Shown here: one piece after another, positions 47,207 through 57,364 of the stretch
Position numbering within the stretch: the stretch's first letter is position 1
Layout: every line of letters begins with the position of its first letter
DNA from: Dendrobium chrysotoxum
Taxonomy: Eukaryota; Streptophyta; Magnoliopsida; Asparagales; Orchidaceae
NCBI GenBank assembly: GCA_019925795.1
Contig: CM034313.1
Location: 23,610,932-23,674,931, forward strand
Direction of reading: 5' to 3'
Length of the DNA stretch: 64,000 nucleotides
Notes under the pieces: model-generated
What the model was told of the DNA's origin: nothing
Databases searched by the model: none
Seen by the model: only the letters and a program-made list of their open reading frames with translations
Program-made: the position numbers and the translations under genes

Positions 47207-48463
47207 CATGATGGCAAAATAATTATTATTTGAATTAACATTAAAGGTTCTTTTTCTCCTAAGATCCTCCTCAATAAATGCTCAATTTAAAAACAAGGAT
47301 TTAAATTTCATCTGATAGACAAAAGACAAAAATAAATGTAGAATCAAAATCAAAAGATAAAAATAAATTCAAAATTAAAACATCAAAACACACACCAACA
47401 AACAAAATAATTGACTTCCCAAAATAACAAACAATAACAAAAAAAAGATGAAACAATAATGATCAACAACAAACAATAATGATGACTCCCCTTTTTAACA
47501 AAAACAAAAAGGGAAATAACCAAAGACAACTGAGTTCCTTTTGAACAAGATCAATACCCGATGAGAAAGAGTATTTAAAATAATTGGCAAAGACAACTTT
47601 AAAATCCTGATGCTAAAAATAAGACTCATATTTAAATCAAAGAACAATTAAGATAGGATAAGTCAATCAGGTTCAATGTTGGTTTTAGATATATCTAATC
47701 GACTAATTATTACAAAAATGAATAAGTAAAGATCAATCAGGTTCAAATTTAAATAGTTGATATTATTGTTGAATGTATGGATTTTTGTGCAATTTAGAGA
47801 TATATAGGAAAGACACAAACTTATATTTAATCTTTTTATTAGCGATCATTGCGCATCTTTTCAGAGTTTTGGCATGCTTTGTGCATCTTTTCAGTTTGGG
47901 CTAATTTTGTGCCTCTTTTCAAATTTGGCGAACATTGCGCATCTTTATAATTTTGACACATTTTGTGCAGCTTTTTACAATTTATTTTTTTCAATACTAA
48001 CAAATTTAAAAAAAAATCCAATAATTAACAAAAAATCAACACATTGAACAAGAAATTAACAGAAAAATAATATTTACATTTTGCAACAATTTTACTTATA
48101 AGATAAATATCTAGAAGATTGAGATTGAAGATGATCTCCTTAGCTACATCTAATAACAATTTCATTTAAAGATTGAGAATTGTAATTTTGCTAGGAAATT
48201 AAGTTATAGTGCAAAATGTTTTAAAGTATCCTAAATCAACAATATTAATTTTAACAAAAGAACCTCAAGAGGCGATTAAAACATTAACATAGGACAAATA
48301 TCATTAAAAATTTTTAATTAAAACAAACAACAAATACATTTAAAAAAATACAAACATCCACACGACATTAACTACAATCATAAAAACTAAAATACGAACA
48401 ACATCAACAACAAAAAAACTAAAAGACTACTAGAAAAACATCAACTATAAAAGAAATTGAAAA
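47207..48463. other. Untranslated stretch between the third ORF and the 3' LTR
   Basis: No gene is seen. About 47845-47975 has four imperfect units around TTTGTGCATCTTTTCAG and ATTGCGCATCTTT, 30-36 bp apart, which open a 60-codon spurious frame. Confidence 0.6.
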
Positions 48464-49568
48464 CTAGTATTCTGGTGGATCCTGATCTGGAGGTGGCTGA
48501 GGTTGATTGAAAATAGTAAAGTTGCCAGTAATGTTAGTTACATGATTATTGAGCACGTCAAATTGTCCTCTTATCTAGTCCATATCCTCAATATGTCTAG
48601 CATCCTACCAGTCAAGGCGAGTCTCAATATGATCAAACCTTTGATCAAAGTGGGACTCAAGTCAATCGAACCACTGGACCATTTCTTGATAGAAATGCTG
48701 GTCAGGTCCAGGAGCATGTGCAGGTGTAGGAGCTGGAGCCTCTTCTTCTCCTCCCATTTCATCTCCCTCACCTTCTTCATCGTGATGAAAAAGTGAACGA
48801 AAAGAAGCATCGATGAAGAAGATTAGAAAATTGTTTAGAGGGTCATGATGAATCAAATTGTATTTTTTCTCTAAGACATAGACAACCAGGTATCCTAAAG
48901 CCACATTCTTCTTTCTTTTTATGGTAGAAAGTCTAATATCAGTTAGATTATTGATGTAGTCTAGGATCAATTGGGCTTCATCGATTGGAGTGTTGGTCAT
49001 GATAAGATATGTGACTATAGAAAGCAAGGGAGTAATGTTAATTCGATCACCAGCTTTAGGAATGATTGAAGTTCTCAATACATGCTGGATGATCCTGACA
49101 TTTTGGTTTAAGGTATGCATATGGTTTTGATGATTAACTAAAGGTGTACCCCTAAGTGATTGATGATTGACAGAAGGGATTGGTGTGTGCCCTTACACCC
49201 TCAATTCTAAGGCGTAGGTAGGTGCCTAAATCTTCATTAGTTATCTCTACTCTCTGTTTAAAAATATAAGAAGACATGATTCTGTGATTCGCCCTCATTT
49301 TCAAATTGGCTAGGAAGTAAAGGAAGGTGTCGGAGTTGAAAGCATGAATTAAAGTGAGGATAAAAGCAAACTGGGTAGAGTCAAAGAGAGGCATTACTGA
49401 AAAGTTTATGTCTTCTTGAATAAAAAGATGAGAAGGGGTTATCCTATCCTCAAAGTAGCATTGGTACACTTCTTTATTCTCTCTGGACAAAAAAATTTCA
49501 TCAAGTTGAGTGGAACGAGATGAAGATCCTCGAGAGTACCGAGCTCGTTTCCTGCTAGAGCTTGCCAT
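48464..49568 (-). pseudogene. Third ORF of the SIRE-like element (plant transposon-protein-like)
   Basis: The ORF starts MASSSRKRARYSRGSSSRS, a basic Ser/Arg tail, then about 120 residues including NKEVYQCYF, LFDSTQFAFILTLIHAFN and FLANLKMR. After a frameshift near 49200 it runs on with LRTSIIPKAGDRINITPLLS, LDYINNLTDIR, LGYLVVYVLEKKYNL and an acidic/Pro-Ala-rich tail (EEEAPAPTPAHAPGP), ending DPPEY. The overall pattern resembles the family named putative plant transposon protein (PF20167) carried by some retroelements. Function is unknown. Three in-frame stops in the tail (48662 and below) each look like C-to-T changes of CGA or CAG codons. Related pieces are at 32600-32930 and 56774-57364. 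Confidence 0.7.
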
Positions 49569-50351
49569 TTGATCACAGAAAAATGTTTGAAATAAAAAGT
49601 GAATATGAAAATCCAAAGAAATCCTTCCATTTTAATGAAAATGGCCTCAATTATACAGTACAAAATAATGATCGTATAGACGATCTAGATTTCATACAGT
49701 ACAAAAACATTTTCATACGTATGAAAAGAAACGGTAAAAAATAGTTAATGTGATGAAATAACATTTTGTAAACATAATTTATGAGGCATTATTTCATACA
49801 ACTCTTTGGCCAAATCGATCATACAGATGAACACCTGTTCATCTGGGACGATCAGCAATAATTTTCATACCAAACAGATTAGTTCATGCACATGCCAACT
49901 GACAACTGGATTGTACAGATGAAGTACGATTTCGTACGGATGATCTTTAAAAATAACTTCATACAGACAAAAATTAACGTATCGTATAGATGATGATGTC
50001 ATCATACAGTACGATATGCTTATAGAAATCTCATTTTTATCTGCTCAACTTAGGAAAAAAATATCATGTACAGTCTATTGAATTCGTACAATATAAAAGA
50101 GGTTTGTACAGTACAAATGGATAAGGAACTTTAGACATAATAAACAAAACTCTTTCCTAAAAATAAATCATCAAGATCCGTGAAATGCAAAAATGAAAAA
50201 AAAATAATACTAACGAAAAAATAAACACAAAATAGAGGACAAACACAAAATAGAGGAAAAATCAAACATTAACGAAATACAAACAAAAAACAAACCACAC
50301 ACAGCAATGTACATGAAATACATTACAAGTCCAATTTACATAATTATAATT
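49569..50351. other. Spacer between third ORF and pol with CGTAC-type motifs
   Basis: It is non-coding. It repeats the LTR-type motifs: GATCGTATAGACGATC (49672-49687), CATACGTATG (49716-49725), ACGATTTCGTACGGATGATC (49928-49947) and ATACAGTACGATATGC (50004-50019). Part may contain a promoter or splice acceptor for the third ORF, but I cannot show one. Confidence 0.5.
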
Positions 50352-50990
50352 TTAAGCATGAATATCAATCACACCTAATCTGGTTCTTAAGGTGCTAAAT
50401 ATTTTAAAAGCCAATGGTTTTGTGAAAATATCTGCAAGTTGATTTTCAGTAGCTACATAATATAGTTCAATTTTTCTTTTAGTGACATGATATCTAATGA
50501 AGTGATGCCTTATGTCTATATGCTTGGTTCTAGAGTGTTGGATAGGATTCTTAGAAATGCAAATGGCACTTGTATTATCACAAAAAATTAGAATAGTGTC
50601 AATTGGAAAACCTAAATCTATAAGTTATTATTAAACTAGAGAACTTGTGCCACACGACTACCTAAGGCAATGTATTCTTCTTCAGCAGTAGATAGGGCTA
50701 CTAAATTCTATTTTCTGCTAGACCAAGAAACTAAAGAGTTTTTTATGAATTGACAAGTTCTAGAAGTACTTTTCCAATCAACCCTATACCCTGCAAAATC
50801 TGAATTAGAATATTCAATGATTTCAAAAGAGGAGTTATGCCTAGGATATCAAATCCCTAAGTTTTGAGTTCCCAAAAGATATCTCAGAATTCTTTTAATA
50901 GTAGTCAAATGTGATTCCTTTAGATCAACTTGAAATCTAACACACAAACAAACACTAAATATGATATCTATTTTGCTAGCAGTTAAGTAA
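50352..50990 (-). pseudogene. Copia RNase H domain
   Basis: The minus strand carries SWSSRK*N..ALSTAEEEYIALG, then TILIFCDNTSAICISKNPIQ, HSRTKHIDIRHHFIR and TENQLADIFTKPL, ending RLGVIDIHA and a stop at 50352. The pattern is the Ty1/copia RNase H that removes template RNA. A Gln codon became a stop (RKQN to RK*N), and the N-terminal part has further breaks. Confidence 0.85.
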
Positions 50991-50995
50991 AGTAA

Positions 50996-51742
50996 TCATC
51001 CAATTATTCTTCTAAGTTTTTTTTGATCGATAGATTTTCCCTTAGAGTCCTTATCTAACTGCACTGAGGAACTCATTGGTTTAATCACTAGTTTAGCACT
51101 ATCAATTTCATACTTCTTGAGGATGTCCTTAATATATTTTAACTGACTCAAAAATGTCCCATCCTCCTGTTGCTTAATACTAAAACCAAGAAAGTAACTC
51201 AAATCTCCCATCAAACTCATTTCAAATTTACTACTAATTATTTTTAAAAAATCATCACAAAGATTTTTCTTGGTGGAACCAAACAAGATATCATCAATAT
51301 ATATTTGAACAATGAGTATGTCATCTCCTACTTTTTTAAGGAAGAGAGTGGTGTCTACACTTCCTTTAACTAATTATCTTTCTAGTAGGAAAGTGCTTAG
51401 CCTCTCACATGAAGCCCTAGGTGCATATTTTAGTCCATACAATACCTTTATCAATTTAAACACGTGATTAGGGAATTTTAAATTTTCAAAACCTAGAGGT
51501 TGCTCAACATAAACATCCTCTTTTATCACTCCATTAAGAAAGGCACACTTAACATCCTCTTGAAATAATTGAAAACCTTTAAAACAGGCAAAGGATAATA
51601 ATACCCTTATCGCTTCAAGTCTGACTACAGGGGAAAAAGTTTTCTCAAAATCAATTCCTCCTATTTGATTATACCCCTTTGCCTCTAATCTTGCCTTATT
51701 TCTAGCCACAACTCTTGAGTCATTCATTTTATTTTTAAACAC
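50996..51742 (-). pseudogene. Copia reverse transcriptase (RVT_2)
   Basis: The frame is open from 51742 to 50996 except for one TAA at about 51371. Motifs: KARLEAKGYNQIGGIDFEKT, FSPVVRLEAIRVLLSFA, EDVKCAFLNGVIKEDVYVEQ, VFKLIKVLYGLKYAPRA, then the catalytic YIDDILFGS (about 51290) and FEMSLMGDLSYFLGFSIKQ. Both catalytic Asp residues of YIDD remain, as does the Asp in DVKCAFLNG. The domain copies the element RNA. Only the single stop and the broken neighbours inactivate it. Confidence 0.9.
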
Positions 51743-52860
51743 CCACTTAGTTCCAACAATACTTTAATCTTTTGGCCTTTCAATCAATTCCCAAACATCT
51801 TTTAACAAATTGGTTCAATTCTTTCTACATGGCCAAAATCTAAAATTCATCTGAAAAGTGCTTGATTAATATTAGTGGGTTCATTCATTGAAATAAAAGC
51901 TGAGTGGTTCACTTCTTTGCTAAGTCTATGCCTAGTTTTAACACGTTCACTTGATTCTCCTAAAATCAATTCTTTAGGATGACTTTTAGAATATTTTCAT
52001 TCTCTAGGTAAATTATTTTTTATTCCAATATTTTCTTCAAAATTTGTTTTTTTAATTCCTTGGGAGATATCTTCAATAGGTTCTTCTTCTAACCTTAACT
52101 CTTCAGAAATACCAGTTTCATTAAAAACTACATGTGTGGTCTCCTCAACTACCAAAGTTCTTCTGTTAAAAACTCTATACAATTTGCCAACACTAGAATG
52201 TCCTAGAAAAATACCTTCATCAGATTTAGGATCAAATTTTCCTAAAGGAGTTTTACATTATTTTGAATGAACACCCTACATCCAAAGACATGTAAATGTG
52301 ATAGGTTAGGTGTTCTCCCCTTAAGAAGTTTATAGGGTGTCTTGTTCAACTTTGATTTAATGTTCACCCTATTCAAAATATAACAAGCTGTACTAACCGC
52401 TTCAGCCTAAAAATATTTTGGAAATGAATATTCTACCAACATAGCTCTAGCGGCTTCCATTAAAGTTCTATTCTTCCTTTTAACAACCCCATTATGTTGA
52501 GGGATCCTAGGTGCTGAAAATTTGTGATCAATTTCTTATTCTTTACAAAAATCTTTAATTTTTTTATTTTCAAACTCTCCTCCATGATCACTTTGAATTG
52601 TTAAAATTACACACCCTAATTTTCTCTGAATCTAAGTATAAAAATTTTTAAATTCATCAAATGATTCACTTTTATGTGAAAAAGAATTTAATCCAAGTGA
52701 ACCTCGAATAATCATCGAAAAATCACTTTTATGTGATAAGAATTTATATACCCATACGTTTTCCCTCCTAGACTAATAGTGCTAACCGGTCTAAAAAGAT
52801 CCATGTGTAGGACTTTAATGGTTTTCTAGTTCGAAGATTCTTAATTGAATGAAAGGAGGC
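51743..52860 (-). pseudogene. Copia integrase core and linker
   Basis: The minus strand between about 52860 and 52200 reads LTIQSDHGGEFEN, HKFSAPRIPQHNGVVKRKNR, TLMEAARAML, AEAVSTACYILNRV and SHLHVFGCRVF, the D-D-E integrase core with its conserved HNG/KN box. 51997-52182 holds YRVFNRRTLVVEETTHVVF, the linker between integrase and RT in this lineage. Many stops interrupt it. The enzyme joins element DNA to the host chromosome. Confidence 0.85.
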
Positions 52861-53429
52861 CTTAACTTATTTTTTTAATTGACATGCATCACACATGTGA
52901 TCCTTAGTGAAGTCTAATTTGGGTATGCCTCTAACTAAATTTTTCTGGCTAAATTTTCTTAGATTTTTCATGCTTGCTTGATAGAGTCTTCTATGCCATA
53001 ACCAAGATTCATCATTGATAGTTTTGAGATAAAAGCATTAGAAGACTTAACATAATTTAAATCTAGCATGTATACATTATTTATCCTATTTTGATGCAAC
53101 ACATTAATTTCATTTAGGCTTATAATGTAGCTTGTGGGTAAAAATTTAACATTGAAACCCCTATCACAAAGCTGACTAATACTTAACAAGTTGTGCTTTT
53201 AAGCCTTCAACTAATAAAATATTCTCAATAAATAAATTATTCTATTACTAATCATACATGTACCTACTACTGTCCTAGTGGTATTATCTCAATAAATAAA
53301 TTCCTGGCTTCCAGTGATATGAATTAAGTTGTATCTCCAGTCATATGAGCAACTGCTGTCCAGGTACTAAATGCTCTCATGAGATCTTGTATGAGAGCAT
53401 TTCTACCAAAAGATCAAATGTTAGACTTG
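52861..53429 (-). pseudogene. Copia protease and GAG-pre-integrase region
   Basis: At about 53345-53368 the minus strand reads YLDSSCS followed, in another frame, by HMTGD. In the family this is LDSGCSRHMTGD, so the catalytic Asp-Ser-Gly has become Asp-Ser-Ser and one base is missing. Further on (52968-53189) come MLSISQLCDRGFNVKF and VLHQNRINNVYMLDL, typical of the zinc-binding pre-integrase region. The protease is dead. Confidence 0.8.
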
Positions 53430-55158
53430 GGAACCCAAACAAATTTGGGTTCACCTCTTGGTAATGACAAACTTGATGTATGTGTGATATGTTATGCTTA
53501 GCTCTCCACACTAGATGCGTTCTATGATGAATAGTGCATGTATGGGAGATATGTCATATCATTCCATATGAAAAAAATTTAACACCAGGAAAAGGATTTA
53601 CCAATCTATGTGAGTTGTAATGTCTTTTAGTAGGTTTTGAACTTGTATGCTTTTGGTTAGACTTATAAAATTGTTCAAGTGTGAGAATTGATTTATTTTC
53701 CACAATAGCTTTCAATTCTATTTTGAGATATGAGTTTGTATTTTCTAAAATAGAAATTTCTATTTTCAAATCAATTTCCCTATGTTCAGCTTTTTCCATA
53801 AAAATTTTACAATCATTTTCAAGTTTAGTGGGTGATAATTTCAAAAGTTCATGCTTTTTGTTCAAATCATCATATTCATCCAATAAGCTCATGTGGTTGC
53901 TATCTATATTTGTGTGATCGTTCCTAAGAATTTCACACTCTTTTTGCAAATTTAATTATTCTAAGTTCAATTTAGCATGCAGTTTTTTAAGTTTTCTATA
54001 TGCATAATGTATCTTCTCAGAAACTTCGAATAATTCTTCTTAGGTTAAATCACATACCTCTTCTTGATCCGAATGATCGAATTTGTTTGGCATTAAACAC
54101 AAGTTTGTGACTTTATCTTCTGCTTCTATTTCTGAGGTGTCAGAAGCTGAGTCAGCCCATAAAGCTCTCTATAGTCCTTTCTTACCCTTCCTAACATTGA
54201 TTTTCTCTTCCACTTTCTCCTTGCTAGGATTAACTTTGAGATTTGGGCAATCTATCTTAATATGTCCAGGCTTCCTGCATTCATAATAAATAACGTCATT
54301 TGAAATTTTAGTATTCTTATAGAACTTACCCTTCTTCCATTATTGACATCTCTATTTCTTTCTTCTTAGGAAACTTTTGAATTGCCTCATCATGAGTGCA
54401 ATATCTTCTTCATCCTCAGGCTGTGATTAATCACTTTCTATATTATCCGCTTTCAAAGCAATGTTCTTTTCTTTTTACATGTCACCTGCATCAATGTATC
54501 TTTGAGTCACTCCTTGCTCATAAGCTATCAGTGATCCAAGCAGATTGTCAATAGAATATACATTTAAGTCTTTTGACTTCGTAATGGTAGTTATCTTTGC
54601 ATCATAAGTAATAGGTAAACAATATAGGCTTTTATTTACTTTTTAAGAATTCATTAGTTTCCTACCTAAAGCCTACAATGAGGTAACTATCTAAGTAAAA
54701 TGTGTATACATGTCAGAGATTGATTCATTTAATTTCATGCAAAAAAGTTCATAATCGTGCAAAAGAACATTCAATCTGGATTATTTAACCGAACTAGTTC
54801 CTTCATATGTAATGCAAAGTCTATCCCATATTTCTTTTTCAGATTTACAGGTAAAAACACGCATGTAGTCCATAGACTTTAGTGCACAAAAAAAATTATT
54901 TAAATATTTTGCATTTAATTGAGCTAGTTCTTTTTCCTCTACTATCCAATTAGTAAATGGTTCTACAATCCTAAAGCCATCAACAAGTCTAGTAAGACTA
55001 GTGTAACCTTCCTGTACTAAATTCCACATGCAATAGTCAAGTGATTGCAGAAAAGTAGACATGCAAGTTTTCTAAAAGTCGAAAGGAATGTTATCAAATA
55101 ATGGGGGTCTTGTGATCGAATATCCTTTAGGAGTGTTCCAGTTTTCAAAAGCAGCCAT
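53430..55158 (-). pseudogene. Copia gag with UBN2 domain, zinc knuckle and coiled-coil tail
   Basis: The start ATG is at 55158. The N-terminal UBN2 part is GYSITRPPLFD, FLQSLDYCMWNLVQEG, AQLNAKYLNNFF and EIWDRLCITYEGT (to 54781). A zinc knuckle at about 54262-54300 reads YYECRKPGHIKIDCPN, with the first Cys replaced by Tyr. The tail (53554-53949) is a heptad-like charged segment (LLDEYDDLNKKHELLKL..ENDCKIFMEKA) fitting the coiled coil of SIRE gag. One Trp codon became a stop (FDF*KTC), and other breaks follow. Gag forms the virus-like particle. Confidence 0.88.
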
Positions 55159-55203
55159 GATCATTTTTTCAAAAAGTTATCTAAACCTTTAATTTTTGAA
55201 ATA

Positions 55204-55216
55204 GGCTCTGATACCA
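55204..55216 (-). other. Primer-binding site, initiator tRNA-Met, inner SIRE-like element
   Basis: TGGTATCAGAGCC on the minus strand lies two bases inside the 5' LTR end at 55219. Confidence 0.95.
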
Positions 55217-56000
55217 CTTGAATGTTCGTGCAGGTTGTTAGACCTAGTAGAACTGTCCCAAGGCTAACCAAGGGGAGGAGGAGGGGGGGGGGGTGAATAG
55301 GTAATTTAAATTTTTTTTTTGGATTTTTATGAAACCAATTTCTAGAAAATTTAATGATCCTAAAGCATGGAGTTGTCTAGATCTAATTTTAGCAAAATAC
55401 TTTTTCAACCATATAAAATAAAAAGTGCAGAAAATAAAAATGCAATAAAGAAAAATAAAGAATAGAAGACAATAAATTTTATAGTGGTACGGTCCAACAA
55501 GACCTACGTCCACTCCCTGAAGACTCCTTCATGTATTACACTAAATCAAAAGAGACTCTCCTTTTGCTCCCTCAGCAAGGTGAAGAAGCCCTTATAAAAC
55601 CTCTCTTCCACCAATCCGGTGCAGTAGAGTACTGATGTCCTTTATCACCCTCCAGGTGATGGTAGATTACCAACATCCTTTCTCACCCTCCTGGTGATGG
55701 TAGAGTACCAACATCCTTTCTCACCCTCCTGGTGATGGCAGAGTACCGACATCCTTTCTCACCCTCTTGGTGATGGTAGAGTACTGTAATATCCTTTGAA
55801 AATCTTCTTTTAAGAGCCTTCAAGAAAGTAGGGAAGAACTTTGAAGAATAAGTAAGAGATTCTCACCGTTGGGAAACCTGATGAATCACCTCACAAATCC
55901 CTCTTACAAGATCTCTCACTCTTCAATTTCAAAACACTTTCCATGTTCACTCTCAAAAGAAATTCACAGTCTGATCATGTGAGTGTCAGTTTTCAGGACT

Positions 56001-56008
56001 CTTATATA
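56001..56008 (-). promoter_or_regulatory. Probable TATA box in the 5' LTR
   Basis: TATATAAG on the minus strand, about 760 bp into the LTR, downstream of the 88-bp tandem units and upstream of the short-repeat leader. Confidence 0.55.
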
Positions 56009-56059
56009 TGAAAGACAAGAAAAACCATCCAAAAAACTAAAATTTTCAAGTGAAACCGT

Positions 56060-56455
56060 GTCATATCGTACAATATGATCATAGATCATCTGTACAAATA
56101 GTTCAAAAATCCATGGACAATCTGGTATGAACTTTATTTTATACACTGTTGATCGTACGTACGATTTTAAGATTGTATGTATGAATAGTTCAAGTCATCT
56201 GGATGATCTGGCACAAACCTCATTTCATACACTATGAGTTGTCTGTATGATTTAACAGATCGTCTATATAAATAGTTAAATTCATCTGGATGATCTGGTA
56301 TGAATCTCATTTTATATACTTTCAGTCATCTGTATGATATTACAGATCATCTATATGAACAGTTGAAATTTATTTAGACGATCTGGTATGAAGCTTATTT
56401 TGTACACTGTCAGTCATCTGTATAATATTACAGATCGTCTGTACGAACAAGAAAA
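56060..56455. repeat. Tandem 88-bp units in the LTR U3 with TCGTCTG/ACGA motifs
   Basis: About four units share ATCTGGATGATCTGG, CATTTTATACACT, AGTCATCTGTATGAT and AGATCGTCTGTACGAA. Each holds paired inverted motifs derived from the same palindrome seen intact in the LTR at 8640-9986. The 3' LTR has the matching array at 46500-46880. Confidence 0.8.
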
Positions 56456-56768
56456 AAATTTCAAATCTCAAATATTTTTTTACTCTCTTCCCCTGTGTGT
56501 GTGTGCATAGTTGCCCAATTATAATCACACTCTCTTAAATTCAAGAAAATAAAAAATCACTGACTTCATTACATGAAACTCTATTCTACTCTAACTTGAA
56601 GTCTTTAGCAGTCTGGAGTATGATTTTTCTGAAATGTTATTACACATAAAAGAAACTAGACATCTATCCAATGTATGTTAGGAGAAACAGTAATCATAAC
56701 AATAATATTTTGTTATCATCAAAAAATCATATTACATAAAACTCAATCTTGAATTCTAAGTTGCAACA

Positions 56769-56773
56769 ATGCT
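56769..56773. repeat. Target-site duplication of the inner SIRE-like element, right copy (ATGCT)
   Basis: It differs by one base from ATGTT at 45702-45706. It directly follows the LTR terminus TGTTGC on the minus strand. Confidence 0.7.
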
Positions 56774-57364
56774 GCTGTTGCTGCTACTAAATTTGGCTAT
56801 CTAGTTGAGAATCCAATCGATCAAAGTGTTGTATTAGTGTCGCGTAGGAATAAGGGTAGTATTCTGGGGTAGGTGCTGGTGCTAGTGCTGGGATTGGGGC
56901 TGGTGCTAGTGCTAGATGGTCTCCCCCTTCCTCATCAAATTCTATATCTTCTTCGAGCTGATCCCCTTTGTGACAATGAAAGAAGACATGAAAGAGCCAT
57001 CAGAGTAGAAAATAAGGAATTTATCTGCTGGTGTGGGATACATAAGCTGATATTTCTAGTCCAACATATAACTAATTCTAAGGTGTACTTATGATGGGTT
57101 CCATGTGAGCGAAGGGAATTGAGGTTGTGTATATAAGAAATGATCATTTGGGATTCATCAAAAATATTGCCACACATAATTAAGTAGATGAATACATATA
57201 AGAGAGAAGTGATATTTACCCTATCTCTAGCTTTAGGAAGAGCAGAAGTCTGAAGAATATGCTTGATGACACAAGAATTTTGATTTTGTGATTAGATAAG
57301 TGGTTGTTGTTGGTTTAGAGGAGCATTACTAATGGCTAGATTTATTAGAACAGAAGTCCGAAGA
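56774..57364 (-). pseudogene. Outer SIRE-like element: third ORF upstream part
   Basis: The minus strand reads VIKHILQTSALPKARDRVNI, then GNIFDESQMIISYIHNLNSL and a Pro-Ala-rich tail (ALAPAPIPALAPAPTPEYYP), matching the inner element's third ORF at 48600-49150 step by step. A Gln-rich end with two TAG codons precedes the junction. The ORF continues at 45706 downwards. Its 5' boundary near 57364 is a deletion edge against LINE-B; gag-pol of this element is absent. Confidence 0.75.

Larger units (their letters stand above)
45707..56768 (-). mobile_element. Full-length SIRE/Maximus-like Ty1/copia retrotransposon
   Basis: This 11.06-kb element has LTRs at 55219-56768 (5') and 45707-47193 (3'), a tRNA-Met primer site, gag, protease, integrase, RT, RNase H, a third ORF after pol, and a polypurine tract. 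The order PR-INT-RT-RH is that of Ty1/copia. The long LTRs, coiled-coil gag tail and extra ORF are those of the SIRE/Maximus lineage. It lies inside the third ORF of a related older element. All ORFs are damaged, so it is inactive, but its RT keeps both catalytic Asp residues. Confidence 0.92.
55219..56768 (-). repeat. 5' LTR of the inner SIRE-like element
   Basis: It begins TGTTGCAACTTAG at 56768 and ends ...CGAACATTCA at 55219. It is collinear with 45707-47193, slightly longer, and carries a G run at 55280-55292, five GGTGATGG(T/C)AGAGTA units (55655-55785) and the 88-bp tandem units (56060-56450). Confidence 0.93.
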
